Assembly (NCBI GenBank): GCA_016946835.1
Contig: JACVTC010000015.1
Coordinates: forward strand, 1-37,500
From: Neocallimastix lanati (nom. inval.)
Taxonomy: Eukaryota; Neocallimastigomycota; Neocallimastigomycetes; Neocallimastigales; Neocallimastigaceae
Length of the DNA: 37,500 bases
Direction: 5' to 3'
The position numbers and the translations under genes are program-made. Of this stretch, positions 10,378 through 22,176 are shown one piece after another. The notes under the pieces are model-generated. The model was given only the letters and a program-made list of their open reading frames with translations, had not been told where the DNA came from and did no database searches. Within the stretch, counting starts at the first letter, position 1; every line of letters begins with the position of its first letter.

Positions 10378-12428
10378 ACTTCTGCTTCAATTTTAAGAAA
10401 TCCTGATAGTAACAAACCTTTCATTGTGGAAACTGATGCTTCCAATTTCGCTGTTGGAGCTATACTTTCCCAAGAATTTGATGGTCAGTTACACCCAATT
10501 GCTTTTATTTCTACCAGTTTAACCAAATCTCAACTGAATTACCCCATTTATGATAAAGAGCTTCTTGCAATTAAAGTTGCTTTGGAAGAATGGCGTCATT
10601 ACCTTGAAGGTGCTCGCCATCCATTTACTATTTATACTGATCATAAAAACCTTACTTTTCCTAGGAAGCCTGAGCTACTTTCTCAACGACAAATTCGTTG
10701 GTATGAATTTCTTTCTCGTTTCGATTTTAATCTTGTGTATCGTTCTGGTAAAAAATCTGGTAAACCAGATATTCTGTCAAGAAGAAGTGATCATTTATTT
10801 GATTGTTCTCGCGATGTTTCTTGTTGTGTTATTAATCGTAACTTACGTGATGAGTCCTTGATTAATTCTATTTTGAAATCTTTAAATAATGATGATCTTT
10901 TTAAAAAAATTAAATCCTTTATTTTAAATAATAGTAATGTTAATCCATCTATAAAATTTGTTGATAAGTGTAAAATTGGTAAGGAAGGTTTCTTACTTTT
11001 TGATAACTTAATTTATGTTCCTCAGAATCTTAGCACAAGAGTTCTTGAAATACACCATGACTCTGCTACTGCTGGTCATTTCGGTGTACGCAAAACATTT
11101 GATTTGATTAATCGTAACTTTTGGTGGCCTAAGTTACGTAATGATGTTAAAAAGTTTGATAAGTCCTGTGAAACTTGCTGCAAAGCTAAAGTTCCAAGAC
11201 ATAAACCCTACGGTCTTTTATCTCCTTTGTCTACCCACGACAGACCATGGTCAGACATCTCCATGGATTTTATTGTTGAATTACCGAAATCCAAAGATAT
11301 GACCACTGTCATGACTGTTGTAGATAGATTGACTAAAATGGCACATTTTATTCCCTTACGTTGTCTTCCTACTGCATCCATTGCTGCTGATTCTTTTATT
11401 AGTAATATCTTTAGGTTGCATGGTTTCCCTGATTCCATTGTTTCCGACAGAGGTACGCAATTTACTTCTGAATTTTGGAACCGCCTTTGTGAATTATTGA
11501 ACATTAAATTGACTCTTTCCACCTCTAACCATCCGCAGACTGATGGTCAAACGGAGAGGGTGAACGGAATATTGGAACAATATCTCCGTTGTTTCATAAA
11601 TGAAAAACAAAATAATTGGGTTGACTTGTTGCTTTTGCCGAGTTTGCTTATAATAATACTCTGCAACAATCAATCAATCAATCACCATTTTTTGCAAACT
11701 ATGGATTTAATCCAAAATTTAGTTTAGAAATTCCTTCTTCAGATAGTCCTCATAGAGCTGATGTTAGAGTGAAAGATATAAATGAAAATATTAAATTTTT
11801 AAAGGAAAATTTAGAGTCAGCTAAAGAAACTTATAAAAAGTATGCCGATTTCAAAAGATCATCCTCGCCAGATTTTGAAGTTGGTAAAAAAGTTTGGTTA
11901 CTCAAAGGAAATACAACTAAGAATGTAAAAAGGAAATTAGCAGACCAAATGCTTGGTCCATTTGAAATTGTGAAGAAAGTTAGTTCATTAGCCTACGAAC
12001 TCAAATTACCAAGTAATATGCGTTGTCACCCTGTTTTCCATGTATCTTTACTGGAACCATATTATGAAAATGAATTTGCTAATAGAAATAATAGGAAAAG
12101 AAAGAATATTAAGTCAACTACCGATACCATAGATAAGATTCCTGAAAGAATTATTGATATGAGGACATATAGAGGAAAAAATCGTTTCCTCGTATCTTGG
12201 AAAGGCCTAGATTCTGTTGAAGATTCTTGGATCGATGAAGATCAAATTTACGATAGACAGCTAATTCAAGAGTACTTTCGTAAATCTAAAAGGAATAAAC
12301 GAAATAATGTGGTTGATGATGGTGATAAAGATTTTAATGAAGAATACATTAGGCATAAATATCAACCATTTATAATTGACATTCCTTCCCGGAGATTGAA
12401 CTCTATAGTTCGCAGGAGCTCAACTTAA
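10378..12428 (+). pseudogene. Ty3/gypsy chromovirus pol, 5'-truncated (RNase H, integrase, chromodomain)
   Basis: The reading frame is open from the telomere junction, and gag, protease and the reverse transcriptase palm are missing. From base 10426 the first frame shows RNase H (TDASN, KELLAI, YTDHKNL, residues ~1-120). An integrase HHCC zinc-binding region follows (HH-DSATAGH at ~209, then CETC). The integrase core has its catalytic triad: D in SMDFIV (~279), D in VSDRGTQF (~338) and E in GQTERVN (~374), with 35 residues between the last two. One frameshift near 11625-11640 moves the frame to 11769-12428, which holds the integrase C-terminal region (CHPVFHVSLLEPY) and a chromodomain (ERIIDM, FLVSWKG, SWIDEDQI). 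Chromodomains of this class direct integration to chromatin marks. The TAA at 12426 is followed by a polypurine stretch and the 3' LTR. The single frame break suggests a fairly young copy. Confidence 0.93.
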
Positions 12429-12438
12429 AGGGCGAGAA
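12429..12438 (+). other. Polypurine tract of the gypsy element
   Basis: AGGGCGAGAA lies immediately between the pol stop codon and the TG that opens the LTR, the expected place for plus-strand priming. It is one of the few G-rich patches in the area. Confidence 0.55.
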
Positions 12439-13188
12439 TGTAAAGATTTAATAAAATCTTTAATAATTAATTATTACATAATTAATTAATGTAATAAAAT
12501 TACATAAATTTATGATTTACGTATATGAAAATTAATTATAAATTTATGTAAACTTTTCATAAAGGAAAAATTATTATTTAAATAATTTTGAATAATAACT
12601 TAAATCTAAATAATTTATTTAAGTTAGTTTATTTAGTTTAGTTAGTTTAAAATACTTTAAAATTAATTTCGGAATAGTTTTAAATAGTTAAAATTAGTTT
12701 AAATAGTTTATAAAAATAGTTTTAAATTGTAAATATATAAACATTAGTATTAATAATATTTATATAATAAATATATAATAAATGAGTTGTTATTGAATTT
12801 AATTATTATTGTAAATAAGTTGAAAGTTTATTGAATTAATTATTGTTTAGTTTAGTTAATTATTATTTAATAAAATTATTAATAAATATTTTGTTTATAA
12901 ATAAATAGTAATATATGTAAATTAGATAGAAATAATATATTATAATGTAGTAATGAAAAAATATAAATACATGTAAATTTCTATAATTAAATCGATGTAT
13001 TAGTTATTGACTATATGATAGTTAATAATAAAAAAGAGATTTAATTTTTTAATTAATAAAGATTATTTTATTTAAAAAAAACGAATTTTTATTACGTGTT
13101 TTTTAATTTTGGTGTTAAAATTTGTTATTTGTAATCTGTTTCTGATAGAACTCTTTACACAATACTTTATCATTAACAGTAGTAAATG
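12439..13188 (+). mobile_element. 3' LTR of the gypsy element (right end approximate)
   Basis: It starts TGTAAAGATTT directly after the polypurine tract, with a TAAAGATTT/AAATCTTTA stem at 12441-12462. Many stretches match the reverse complement of about 19750-20310, for example AATCGATGTATTAGTTATT near 12990, and the TTCGGAATAGTTTTAAATAG region near 12670. That supports both being LTRs of one family. The right end is set only roughly, at an AACA near 13188. Confidence 0.65.
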
Positions 13189-14042
13189 ACTAAAATTAAT
13201 TTTAAAACTTAAATTTAATTTTTAGCCAACTGTAAATAGATCGTCAAATCATTTAATTATATCGTCTATTTGGTATTACTTTTAAGCAATTCTTTATAAT
13301 ATTACAATAGACTTGGCTTGATGAAACGTCTGGTGTTTACCAAAATAATGGTTTAGCCTATTCATAAAATTTTTTCATACCTTCTTTAACCATTGAATAT
13401 TGGAATATAACTTTCGTACTCCGCAGAGTACGCATCAGTGATCTCTACGTTCTCGATTTAGCATTTTCTGAACTTTTGTGGAGTTGGTCGGTACAGTATC
13501 TTAAGGCCGTAACCTTTAATATTAATATAAGTTTGAATAGGTTTATTAATCGGCAACTACCCATTCTCTTGAATTCCCCAAGATAAATATCCAAATCTTT
13601 CATCCTCGTTTTGTTGTGTTTGATTTAGCTCAATTAATCTTTCGATATTTTTTTCTAATTCATTATTATACAACTTTGTCTAATTTTGATTCTCTTCTAA
13701 TAATAATTCAATCTTATTAATTTATAGATCCCTTTTTTTTGAGGTCTTGCTGGAATTTCTTTCTTTTTTCCTAGTCTTCTTTCAGGTAGGTTTCGATATA
13801 ATGAATTTCATATTCCACGACTACTTCTTTTCCTTTTCCTACGGTAATCTGCTACTGCAGGATTTCATTCATTATACGAAGTTCAGCCACACTAGCCTTA
13901 CTGCCTGTTTCATCGTTTGCCACTCTCTTCTCAACTTCACCAAACCACTTGTCTAACTTGGATAAAGTGGTTTAGCTCTGTCTCATTTTTTTGAAAATTT
14001 ATTTTCATTTTGATTTTGCACAGCATCTAATTTTGATGACAT
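13189..14042 (-). pseudogene. Decayed minus-strand ORF, probably retrotransposon-derived
   Basis: This stretch has higher GC than its surroundings and reads best on the minus strand. A possible start at 14042 opens with MSSKLDAVQNQNEN, and further on comes a charged, coiled-coil-like run (LDKWFGEVEKRVANDE). Stops and frame changes then accumulate toward 13200. Position next to gypsy fragments and a Lys/Glu-rich N-terminus would suit a gag N-terminus, but no capsid or zinc-knuckle motif can be read. The product is not recognised. Confidence 0.35.
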
Positions 14043-14940
14043 TTGTTACTGACGACTAAGTAATAAAGTTTTTTTCTTTTCCAACCACCTGTTTATAAAT
14101 GAAGAAAAATCAAAAGCTCCAATATTATTATTATTAATTGGACTTAGATCGATTTTATTACCTACATCGCCACAATTGTATTGTTATACGCCACTACTGG
14201 CTTTTCTGTAGTATTCGTCTCTTTCGTATTTCACGAGTTTTATTACTCAATAATAAATACTAACAATTCAACACTTAAAGAATAAAGCACAGCACTATTT
14301 ACTCTATTCATTAATAAAAGGCTTGGTTTATGATAAGTATTAATAATTTGTTAATATAGTAATTTACTTTTTATTAATAATAAAATATTTTTGGTAACTT
14401 AAATTAATATTAATACTAGTGCGATATTAAATTAATTATATGATTTACTTATATATGTCAATAATTTTAAAATTAAGTAAATAAAAATAAATATTAAAAA
14501 ATTAATATACAAATATTGTAGGTAATTAAACTAACTGTTCTTGAATATATTTCGTAACAATAAGTACATTATTCGATAGCTATCTTTTTACCATGTGTCT
14601 GTTATACAAAGTTTAGGTTTTTAAATAGTAAATAAAAATATATGAAATATGCTAATTAATTTATTTTACCAATGTTAATATTTATAATTTGAAAACATTA
14701 AACGTAAAATAATTATCAAATAGATAATTTCTATGTTCTAAAAATAAATAATTCAATATTTATTTGAATAATAATAATCATACAGTAAATTTAATTAATA
14801 ATAATTCAATATCTAACAGCGAAATATTATAATCAAACTCAAATAAAAAAATATGCAATAAAATAAATAATTCAAAAATAAGCATAAAAATGCAAAATTA
14901 TTATAAACAAAATCTAAAGAACAAAAAGAAACTTTAAATT
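14043..14940. other. AT-rich intergenic DNA, nothing recognised
   Basis: No reading frame, conserved motif or clear repeat unit was found in this AT-rich stretch between two decayed retrotransposon pieces. Confidence 0.5.
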
Positions 14941-14960
14941 AGCTTAATAAAAGAATTAAA

Positions 14961-15960
14961 ATGGATTATTTAAACAATAATAATAAACTTAATACTGAAA
15001 AGGTTATTTCTATGAATAACAGAAATAATAATAGCAAATTAATAAAAAAAATTAGTTATAAACGTAAAGAACAAAATATAAGTAAACATAATATTGCAAG
15101 TAATCAAGCTAAATCATTCGATATAAAAGATATACTTCTGATTAGATAGTAATAACAAAGGTAAATAAACTTGAATTAATAAATAAAGCATGGCAGGACC
15201 TCTAATAAAATAATAAAATATTTCAAATTAAAAGATAATTTTAAGAATAATGTTTCTATTATGAAAATAGTTATTTAAAAGGTTATTGATCCATGTAACT
15301 ATTAAATTTTATTTATATGAAAGATAAAGAATAAGGTTAGGTTTAAAGTAATTTAAGAAGAATTAAAGTGAAAAGAATTAAATTTTCCTAATATGAATGT
15401 AGTATCGAAGAGTACAAATAATATTTTAACCAAATAGGTACTTAGCAGTAAAAAAGAAATTCTGAGAGAAAGATAGTTAAATATAAAGCTAAATCAGTAA
15501 CAAGCGGAATTAACCAAATATATAAAAACGATTATAATAATATATTTTCCTAAAGATTCAAACGTTATACTTTTAGATCAATTATTTCTATTGTAGTTCA
15601 AATTACTTCAATAATTACTAGATGGATATTAAATTTGCTTATATTATTTCAAAATAAGATGAAGAAATTTATGTATTGATGCTAAAGAGTATAAAATAAA
15701 AAGGATTTTATAAATTATATAAAGCATTATATGGTCTAAAACAATAGGGTAGAATATGGAATGAATCATTAAATAAGTCATTACTGGAACTAAATTTTAA
15801 GAGATTTATAAATGACCCATATATAAACATAAAAAACATAATTATTTTTAAATAAATTTTTCATCAGTTGTATATATCGATAGCATAATCGTCGCAAGTA
15901 CAAATGATGAAATAATTTAATCTACAGTTGTAGGTGAAGTTGATTTCATAATATAAATTA
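14961..15960 (+). pseudogene. Decayed Ty1/copia reverse transcriptase fragment
   Basis: Allowing for stops, about 15480-15960 reads as the copia RT core in order: KYKAKSVTSGINQIYKND (the usual KARLVAKGF-type block), then QMDIKFAY, then DEEIYV, then LYKALYGLKQ and GRIWN. After the fragment comes a weak VVYIDSIIV match to the catalytic YVDD region, in which the second Asp is lost. Upstream, 14961-15149 is an Asn/Lys/Ser-rich open stretch like the linker before RT in the intact copia element at 32143-34728. There are many stops and frameshifts and no flanking LTR was found. This is an old copy, clearly more decayed than the other copia element. Confidence 0.72.
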
Positions 15961-16275
15961 AGATTATAAAATGTAAGGATGGTTATTTGATTCAATATCA
16001 TTTTTAATACAGATATGTTTGTTATATATAATTTTAAAATGAATATAATGGTTGATTTGATTATCAGCTTCACTACAATCAATTATTCTTCTAATTTGTA
16101 AATTCATAGCAAATATGTATTTACAGTTACATCCAAAATAAATTTTTCTTTCTATTAAGTCCAAATAATATTATTGCAATCTCCCAATAAAATACATTTG
16201 TATCTGAATGTTTACTGATTATGAGACATTCTTTGGATTTATTATTTTTTGATACGAATTATAGTATAATATTGA

Positions 16276-16545
16276 TTAATCAATACTACACCACTGACTA
16301 TCTTCTAATCCCCATGAACCATTTTCATCAGTATATCTGACTTCTGGATTTACGAAAGATTAAGATGAGTATCCTAAAACAATAAATGAACTTTTAACAT
16401 AACCACTAGCACATAGTTCACGTTTCCCCCATGAATTTCAATACTTTAATTCCAAACTCATCTATATATTCAACTTGCGTATTTTGATTAGAATTTCATT
16501 TAACACTATATTTAGAAAATTTAGCTGATCAGGATAAATTATCAT
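16276..16545 (-). pseudogene. Tandem fungal dockerin (CBM10-like) remnant
   Basis: The minus strand encodes two degenerate dockerin modules. The C-terminal one reads ASGYVKSSFIVLGYSS, a stop, then SFVNPEVRYTDENGSWG, LEDSQWCSID and a TAA at 16276-16278. The YTDxDGxWGxExxQWCGI-type core is diagnostic of non-catalytic dockerins of anaerobic gut fungi. Upstream, SAKFSKYSVK followed by NSNQNTQVEYIDEFG, and after a frameshift NSWGKRELCA, matches a second module. Such modules normally sit at the end of secreted plant-wall hydrolases and dock them to scaffoldins of the fungal cellulosome. Key cysteines have been lost and stops interrupt both modules. No catalytic domain can be read upstream (16546-16900). 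Confidence 0.72.
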
Positions 16546-16974
16546 ATTTAATATATATACTAATGATGTGATATTTAAAAATTAATTTTATTCACTTAGC
16601 ACTATCAATTATTGAACAAAAACTTAGTTTTAAATATTAAAATCTTGGTTTTTATTATCTTTTATAGGGGTTAACAATAACAATTACTTTTTATTTAACA
16701 AAATACGTTACAATAACTTGGAATCTACAAGATGAAGATTTTTCGGTCTACCGTTGGTATAGAGTTATATTCAAAACTAGAGTTACATTTAGAAATCAAT
16801 AATTAACAAATTTTGGAATTATAATCATGGGCCATAATTTAGGGTTTAAATGAACATTTTATCTAATAACTAGGATTAAAACAATTGAAAATTCTTTTCA
16901 ATAATCAAAAAATAACCTTTCAAAATTAATAAGTCATTTATAAAATTAGTTTACTTGATCGTTACCGTTTATAA
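16546..16974. other. Unassigned DNA between the dockerin remnant and the gypsy gag
   Basis: The minus strand here would precede the dockerins and could once have encoded the enzyme they belonged to, but no open frame or catalytic motif is readable. The plus strand would be the leader of the following gag; no LTR could be aligned. Confidence 0.4.
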
Positions 16975-18510
16975 TTGGACAAAGATCTGGTCGACTTTAC
17001 TGATAAAATTATAAAGTTATTAATTTTGAAAAAACAAAAAAGTCAAAAAAAAACCGAAAAAAAAATATTTATTTTAAAAGAGTTGGAAATGAGGTTTGAT
17101 CGATTATCCTTAAAAGCGATAATGGATCAAGAAAATGATGTAAATTTCGGAGTGGTAAACAAACCACCATAATTCACCGGAAGAAATCAAGATCTTGAAA
17201 GCTTCCTGACTATGGTTGAATTAGCCATGAAATCAAAGCCAAACCAATTTCAAGACGAATGGAAGTAAAGAACGATTTCTTATGTCCTACATGCTTGGAA
17301 AATCTTTGGAATGGGTTTCTTGCCTATGTAGAAATAATAATCAGTTACTTTACTCATACGATGATTTTGTGAAAGAATTAAAATCAAATTTCGGTGATTA
17401 TACAAGTGAGTCTATAGTTGCAAATAGAAAGCTTTGTAATATTTATCCGAAGAAGAATGGGCACGTATTTAAATATATTGCAGAATTTCATAGGATCGCT
17501 CAATATTCTGATTTTAATAAAAGTACAAAAATTTATATGATTATTAGAGGATTAAAACAACCATTAAAAGAAAAACTTGTTCTAGTCGATCCGAATCCTA
17601 GATTTTTTGTTAGGTTAAATACTACTGTATTAAAAATAGAAAACTTACTCAAAAGAAATGAAAAGATAAAATCTTTCACTAATCACTAATACTACTACTC
17701 ATAATGACTCAATAGATATCGACCTTTACCATATAAAAAGAGGTCCTAACGAGATTGAATATAATTACCGTACGGAAATGTATAAAGAAGGAAAGAGAGA
17801 TTATTCCAAATAAAAAAGAAATGCATTTGTTTCCTATGCAAACAAACAAGATATCTCAAATTCAATTGTCCAAATAAGATTAAACCGAAAAACTTAAGAT
17901 TGATCATGAAAGGAAATGATACTGATGATAGCGTATGGGGTAACTCTTCAAATATGAGAAGAATAAGAACTTGAAGAACTTTTAATGATGAGGGAAGTTA
18001 CTTTAAATGACGAATATCACGGACAAGTAAATATTTTAGATTTTTTTATCAAGACTAATGAGATTGAAGAAAGTAAGGTTAAGGTATTTATTGACTCTAG
18101 CTCCGATTTAAATTTTATCCATTCGGAGGTCGTAAAGAAACTTAGTATTAAGACAAAAAGAATCAATAAATATTTTAGCTCCTCAGGACTTGGATATGGG
18201 ATCTCTAATGTCACTAAAGAAACTGAAAAATGTATTCTATGCTATAAAAACCACTTAGAAATTATTCAGTTCTAGTACTCCGAAATTCAGATGTAGACCT
18301 GATTCTAGGACTACCTTGGATTGTTAAGCACAGTACAAGCAATAATCATGATGCTAAAAAATACGCTTTTAGTTCCGGTTTCTGTCCTAGCTATTGTAAT
18401 AATGGGAAAAGAAAAAGAAGCAAAGGAGAAAGGACTACTAAGAGAAATGAGATGGCTTTTCTTGAACAAGAAGTGGCTGAAGAAGAAGGATCTTCATTTG
18501 GAACTTTATT
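16975..18510 (+). pseudogene. Ty3/gypsy gag and protease, decayed
   Basis: The plus strand holds gag in pieces. An N-terminal charged region (16975-17172) is followed by LESFLTMVELAMKSKPNQF, and then by an open capsid segment at 17282-17689 (GKSLEWVSCLCRNNNQLL, KSNFGDYTSES). Near 17828-17870 is a zinc knuckle, CFLCKQTRYLKFNC, in which the expected His is replaced by Tyr. A retropepsin-like region at 17985-18275 has VKVFIDSSSDLNFIH, with DSSS in place of the active-site DSGA/DTGA, and is followed by LGLPWIVKH near 18310. Several stops and frameshifts are present. It meets a related gag on the opposite strand at ~18510. Confidence 0.8.
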
Positions 18511-19350
18511 GAACATTTTGAAGTATTTTTGGTTTTATTTTATTTGGGCAATTAAATTGCATGTGTCCAGCTTTACCACATTTAAAACATAGTCTCTTCT
18601 TTCTTTTTTCTTCAATATAGTTCTTGTGTGATGGAAAACATCTTGTGACTTTTTGACCTTTTTTAATGCGATAAAGATCCACATCCATTGGATCATCTTG
18701 ATTATATTTTCTACGGTCTTGATGAATTAAGTAATATTCTTGAATGTCGTTTCTCTTGGTAAGACTTTCTTTATTCACAGATTCCCTAAAAAGCTGATCT
18801 AAGTTGTTGGGATTTGGATTTACAAGAGTTAAGGGTTCTCACATCTTGGGATGGAGTCCTTTAATATACATAAAGATTTTTGAGGACTCATTAAAGTTCG
18901 AGTATTGGCTTATCTTCTGGAATGCAGTGATGTATTCCATAACGTGGCCATACTTGAACTGACGAGTTTCCCATTAGCGACAGCAGCATCAATGTCAGGG
19001 TCGCCAAAGTTTCTTCTTAGTTCATTAATGAAGTTCTCATAGTTTCTAAGAATTTCGTTATTATTCCTCCGCAAGCAAGATGCCCAGTTAAGTGCTCTTC
19101 CAGTACAATATGAAATAACAAACATGAATTTCCTTCTATCATTGGGAAACCTTTGTGGATTTGCCTCGATAGCTAACTCTATCCTTGTCAAAAATCCATC
19201 GAGATCTTTCTTAGTTCATGAGAATAAGGGAGGGTCGTTGATAATCTTCAGTTGAGGAGCTAGATTAGGTTGTTATTCCATTTGATCCTCTAGATTTAAA
19301 TTTTGAAATATGAAATTCAATTCTTCCAACTTGATTACTTTATTTGTCTA
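18506..19350 (-). pseudogene. Ty3/gypsy gag on the minus strand
   Basis: Read from ~19350 leftward, the protein has a Leu-rich N-terminus, KKDLDGFLTRIELAIEANP, the capsid core CTGRALNWASCLRRNNNE and ELRRNFGDPDIDAAVANGKL. After a frameshift near 18955 come GHVMEYITAFQKISQYSNF and a basic region, ending with an intact CCHC zinc knuckle CFKCGKAGHMQFNC close to 18575. Only about three lesions are visible, so it is younger than the plus-strand gag it faces, to which it is clearly related. It is cut off at ~18506; protease and pol are missing. An LTR-like region lies upstream on the same strand at 19750-20310. Confidence 0.85.
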
Positions 19351-19589
19351 CTCAAATTTCAACTAATATTTTATTGATTTTCTGACCTGCTTATTTATTG
19401 AGGTATTTACTTATATAATTTATTTTTTTTATTATTAATTATTTTCTAGTAATTAATTATTATTATATTAATATTATATTATTATTCATAAATTCGTCAA
19501 CACAATATCCAATTGTAAAGGAGTGCGACGAGTAAACAAAACAAATATAATATAATATAATAATATTAGCTGATATGGCATAGAAGAGC

Positions 19590-19728
19590 CACAATAGAAA
19601 TAAAACACCGTAAAGATAAAGCGCAATAAGACAACACAGTAAAGGTAAACACATTAGAAACTAAACATAGTAGGAACTAAATACAATAGTAGAAACCAAT
19701 CACAATAGTAGAAGCCAAACACAATAGT
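19590..19728. repeat. 17-19-bp minisatellite in the gypsy leader region
   Basis: Imperfect units of the type GAAACCAATCACAATAGTA, varying as GAACTAAATACAATAGTA and GAAGCCAAACACAATAGTA, repeat about six times. They lie between the minus-strand gag and its LTR, where the untranslated leader would be. Confidence 0.7.
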
Positions 19729-19749
19729 AGTTTTTTACTTGTTATAACG

Positions 19750-20310
19750 TGTTTTGTTTAAATCTTACTGGGTATTATTTATTGTAATCGATCCGTCAAT
19801 TAAAACAGATTATAGCAATAAAAACACTACACAATTTAAACAAATAAAAATAAATAAGTTCTTTTATTAATAAATTCTTTTATTAATTATAAATTTCATT
19901 TATGTTATTAACTGTAAAATAGTTAATAACTAATACATCGATTTAATTGAGAAAAATTACATATGTTTATATTTTTTTTATTACATTATTAATACATGAT
20001 GTTATTTAATAATATAGATAAAGCTATTTATTTATAAATAAAAGATTTTTAATTAATAATTTTATTATTTATTAATTTACTAAAACTAAAATTAATTTAT
20101 TACACTATTTATTTTATTTATTATCTTAATACTTATAATAATTTTAATTATATAATTAATATTGAAAAACAATTACTAATATTAACTATTTAAGATTATT
20201 CCTAAATTAATATTTAACTATTTAAAACTAAAATAGTTTAACTAAACTAATTAATTAAAAAAGTATTTTCAATTTAAAAAAATAGTTAAATTTATTTCAA
20301 TAAATTTTAT
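19750..20310 (-). mobile_element. LTR of the minus-strand gypsy element
   Basis: The reverse complement aligns in blocks with the LTR at 12439-13188, including AATCGATGTATTAGTTATT, a GTTAATAA block and a GGAATA...AAATAGTTAA block. It lies upstream of the minus-strand gag, so it is read as that element's 5' LTR. Divergence is substantial and both ends are approximate. Confidence 0.6.
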
Positions 20311-20319
20311 TTAAGATGG

Positions 20320-22141
20320 AAACGAAAAAAAATATAATCAAACTTAAAAATGGAATCAAAAAAAAAAAATATGATCAAACTGAGTACTGGAATAATGTTA
20401 ATTATCACCAAACGGAATCATGGAATTTAAAAGTTTATTAACAAACAGAAAATTTAAATCAAAAAAATTTTTATCAAATGGAAACATGGAATTGGAAAAA
20501 TATTGATCAAGTTGAATATTGGAATAAAAGAAACGAACAAACGGAATATAATATGGATAATTTTAATAATGATATTCAAGAATAATTTACCAAAAGACAA
20601 GAAATAGCTGATTTAGTCATGGCTTTAGCAGGTACTCGTTCAACTAGTAATACAAAAGTTGAAAGATCAACAAAAAGGTGGCTCTAAGATCAATTCTAAA
20701 GAAGATTCAATGTATAATTCACATTCACATAGCGTCATGGACCAAAAAGAAACAACCAATGGATATTCTATTAGATACACATTAGGTCATGGTGAAGCAT
20801 TTACAAAAGAAGATCCAGTAAGTGATAGTATATCTAATTTATTATCTAATACTTATACTACTGAAAAAGGATGGAGTTATGGCGATTCCGAATCAACTAC
20901 AAAATTTAATGGTAGAACATTTGGTAATAGTTGTTCCAACTCAATTATGAATGATATAACAATGGAAGAAGCTAAAAAGTATATTCAATGAAACGATTTA
21001 TAGTAAAGTAAAATCTAAATTTGTTTCTTATCAAATACGTCAATCTATTAGTGATCAACCTGATGATAATGGATGTTATTCATATGAAGTAACTCCCAAT
21101 ATATTTACCAGAAGTTACTGTATGGGCATGTGGCACTACAAATGCAAAATTAGGAGATCACAGTAAAATTTTATACCTCGAAATATTCAAAATATGAAAG
21201 AAATAAATATATTATTAATAAAACAGGATATTCATATAATGAGTATTCAAGAAATTTCCGTATTTTTAGAGAATGGCATTTACAACTTAAAGATGGATAT
21301 TCAACGTGGAATTAAAAATAATATGATTATGAGTGATATTTTAACCGCTCCTAGTCCAATTTCATCTTTCGAGGCATCTATTAATTATTCCGGTTCATAC
21401 ACTTCAACCATAAATTCAAATTCTGATCCTAATATTAGAAAACTTTATGGTTCTTTGGAATATTAGAAACTGGTGAATTAACTCTTTATAAAAAATAAAT
21501 TTGACACAAATCATATACATTAGAGCAGTAACACTAAAATTCCAATTTCAAAAAGATATAAATGCTCATTTATTAAATGTGCAACTCAAAATTGCAAAAA
21601 ATAGTCATTTAATTATGATGGCAAATAATATTTTAGCTAATAAAAATGTTGAGAATGATGATGAATATAAAGTTGGTATTACACAAGAACTTATAATATG
21701 GGATTCTTTACCGGGATCATTGCCATTTAATGTTGGGTCATTACGTGAATACTGGTTACACATTAGTCATAGAAGAAATAAAAGGTGGCAGTTCATGTTT
21801 AAGTTACTTTATATGATGGATTGTTATCTCCTATATTGAAAATACAACCTATTAATCCCGATGATGATGATGTCTAGAGAGGATAAGCTTTCCCTATAGA
21901 ATATATAATTTACCATTAATATTTAAAACAGAAGTATCTGATGATAAACATAATTATATTGAAAATTTTGCTAAAAACTAATACTAAACATCCATCTGAA
22001 ATAATATTTTAAATGTGATATTCGATTTAAAAAAAAAATGATCGTATGGTTTCAGATAATGGTAAAAATATCTTTTACTTACAATCCACTGGTAATTTGT
22101 AGTAAAAGAATATAATGAATATATCATTGAATCATGTATAG

Positions 22142-22176
<35 letters not shown>

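Noticed and set aside
11208-11522. 104-codon minus-strand ORF
   Set aside because: It lies antisense to the gypsy integrase core and is a shadow of that frame.
15864-16164. Minus-strand ORFs first read as a copia RNase H (ADNQ and KHI motifs)
   Set aside because: The match is weak. The adjacent upstream sequence fits tandem dockerins ending in a stop at 16276, so these frames lie downstream of that stop and are probably chance.
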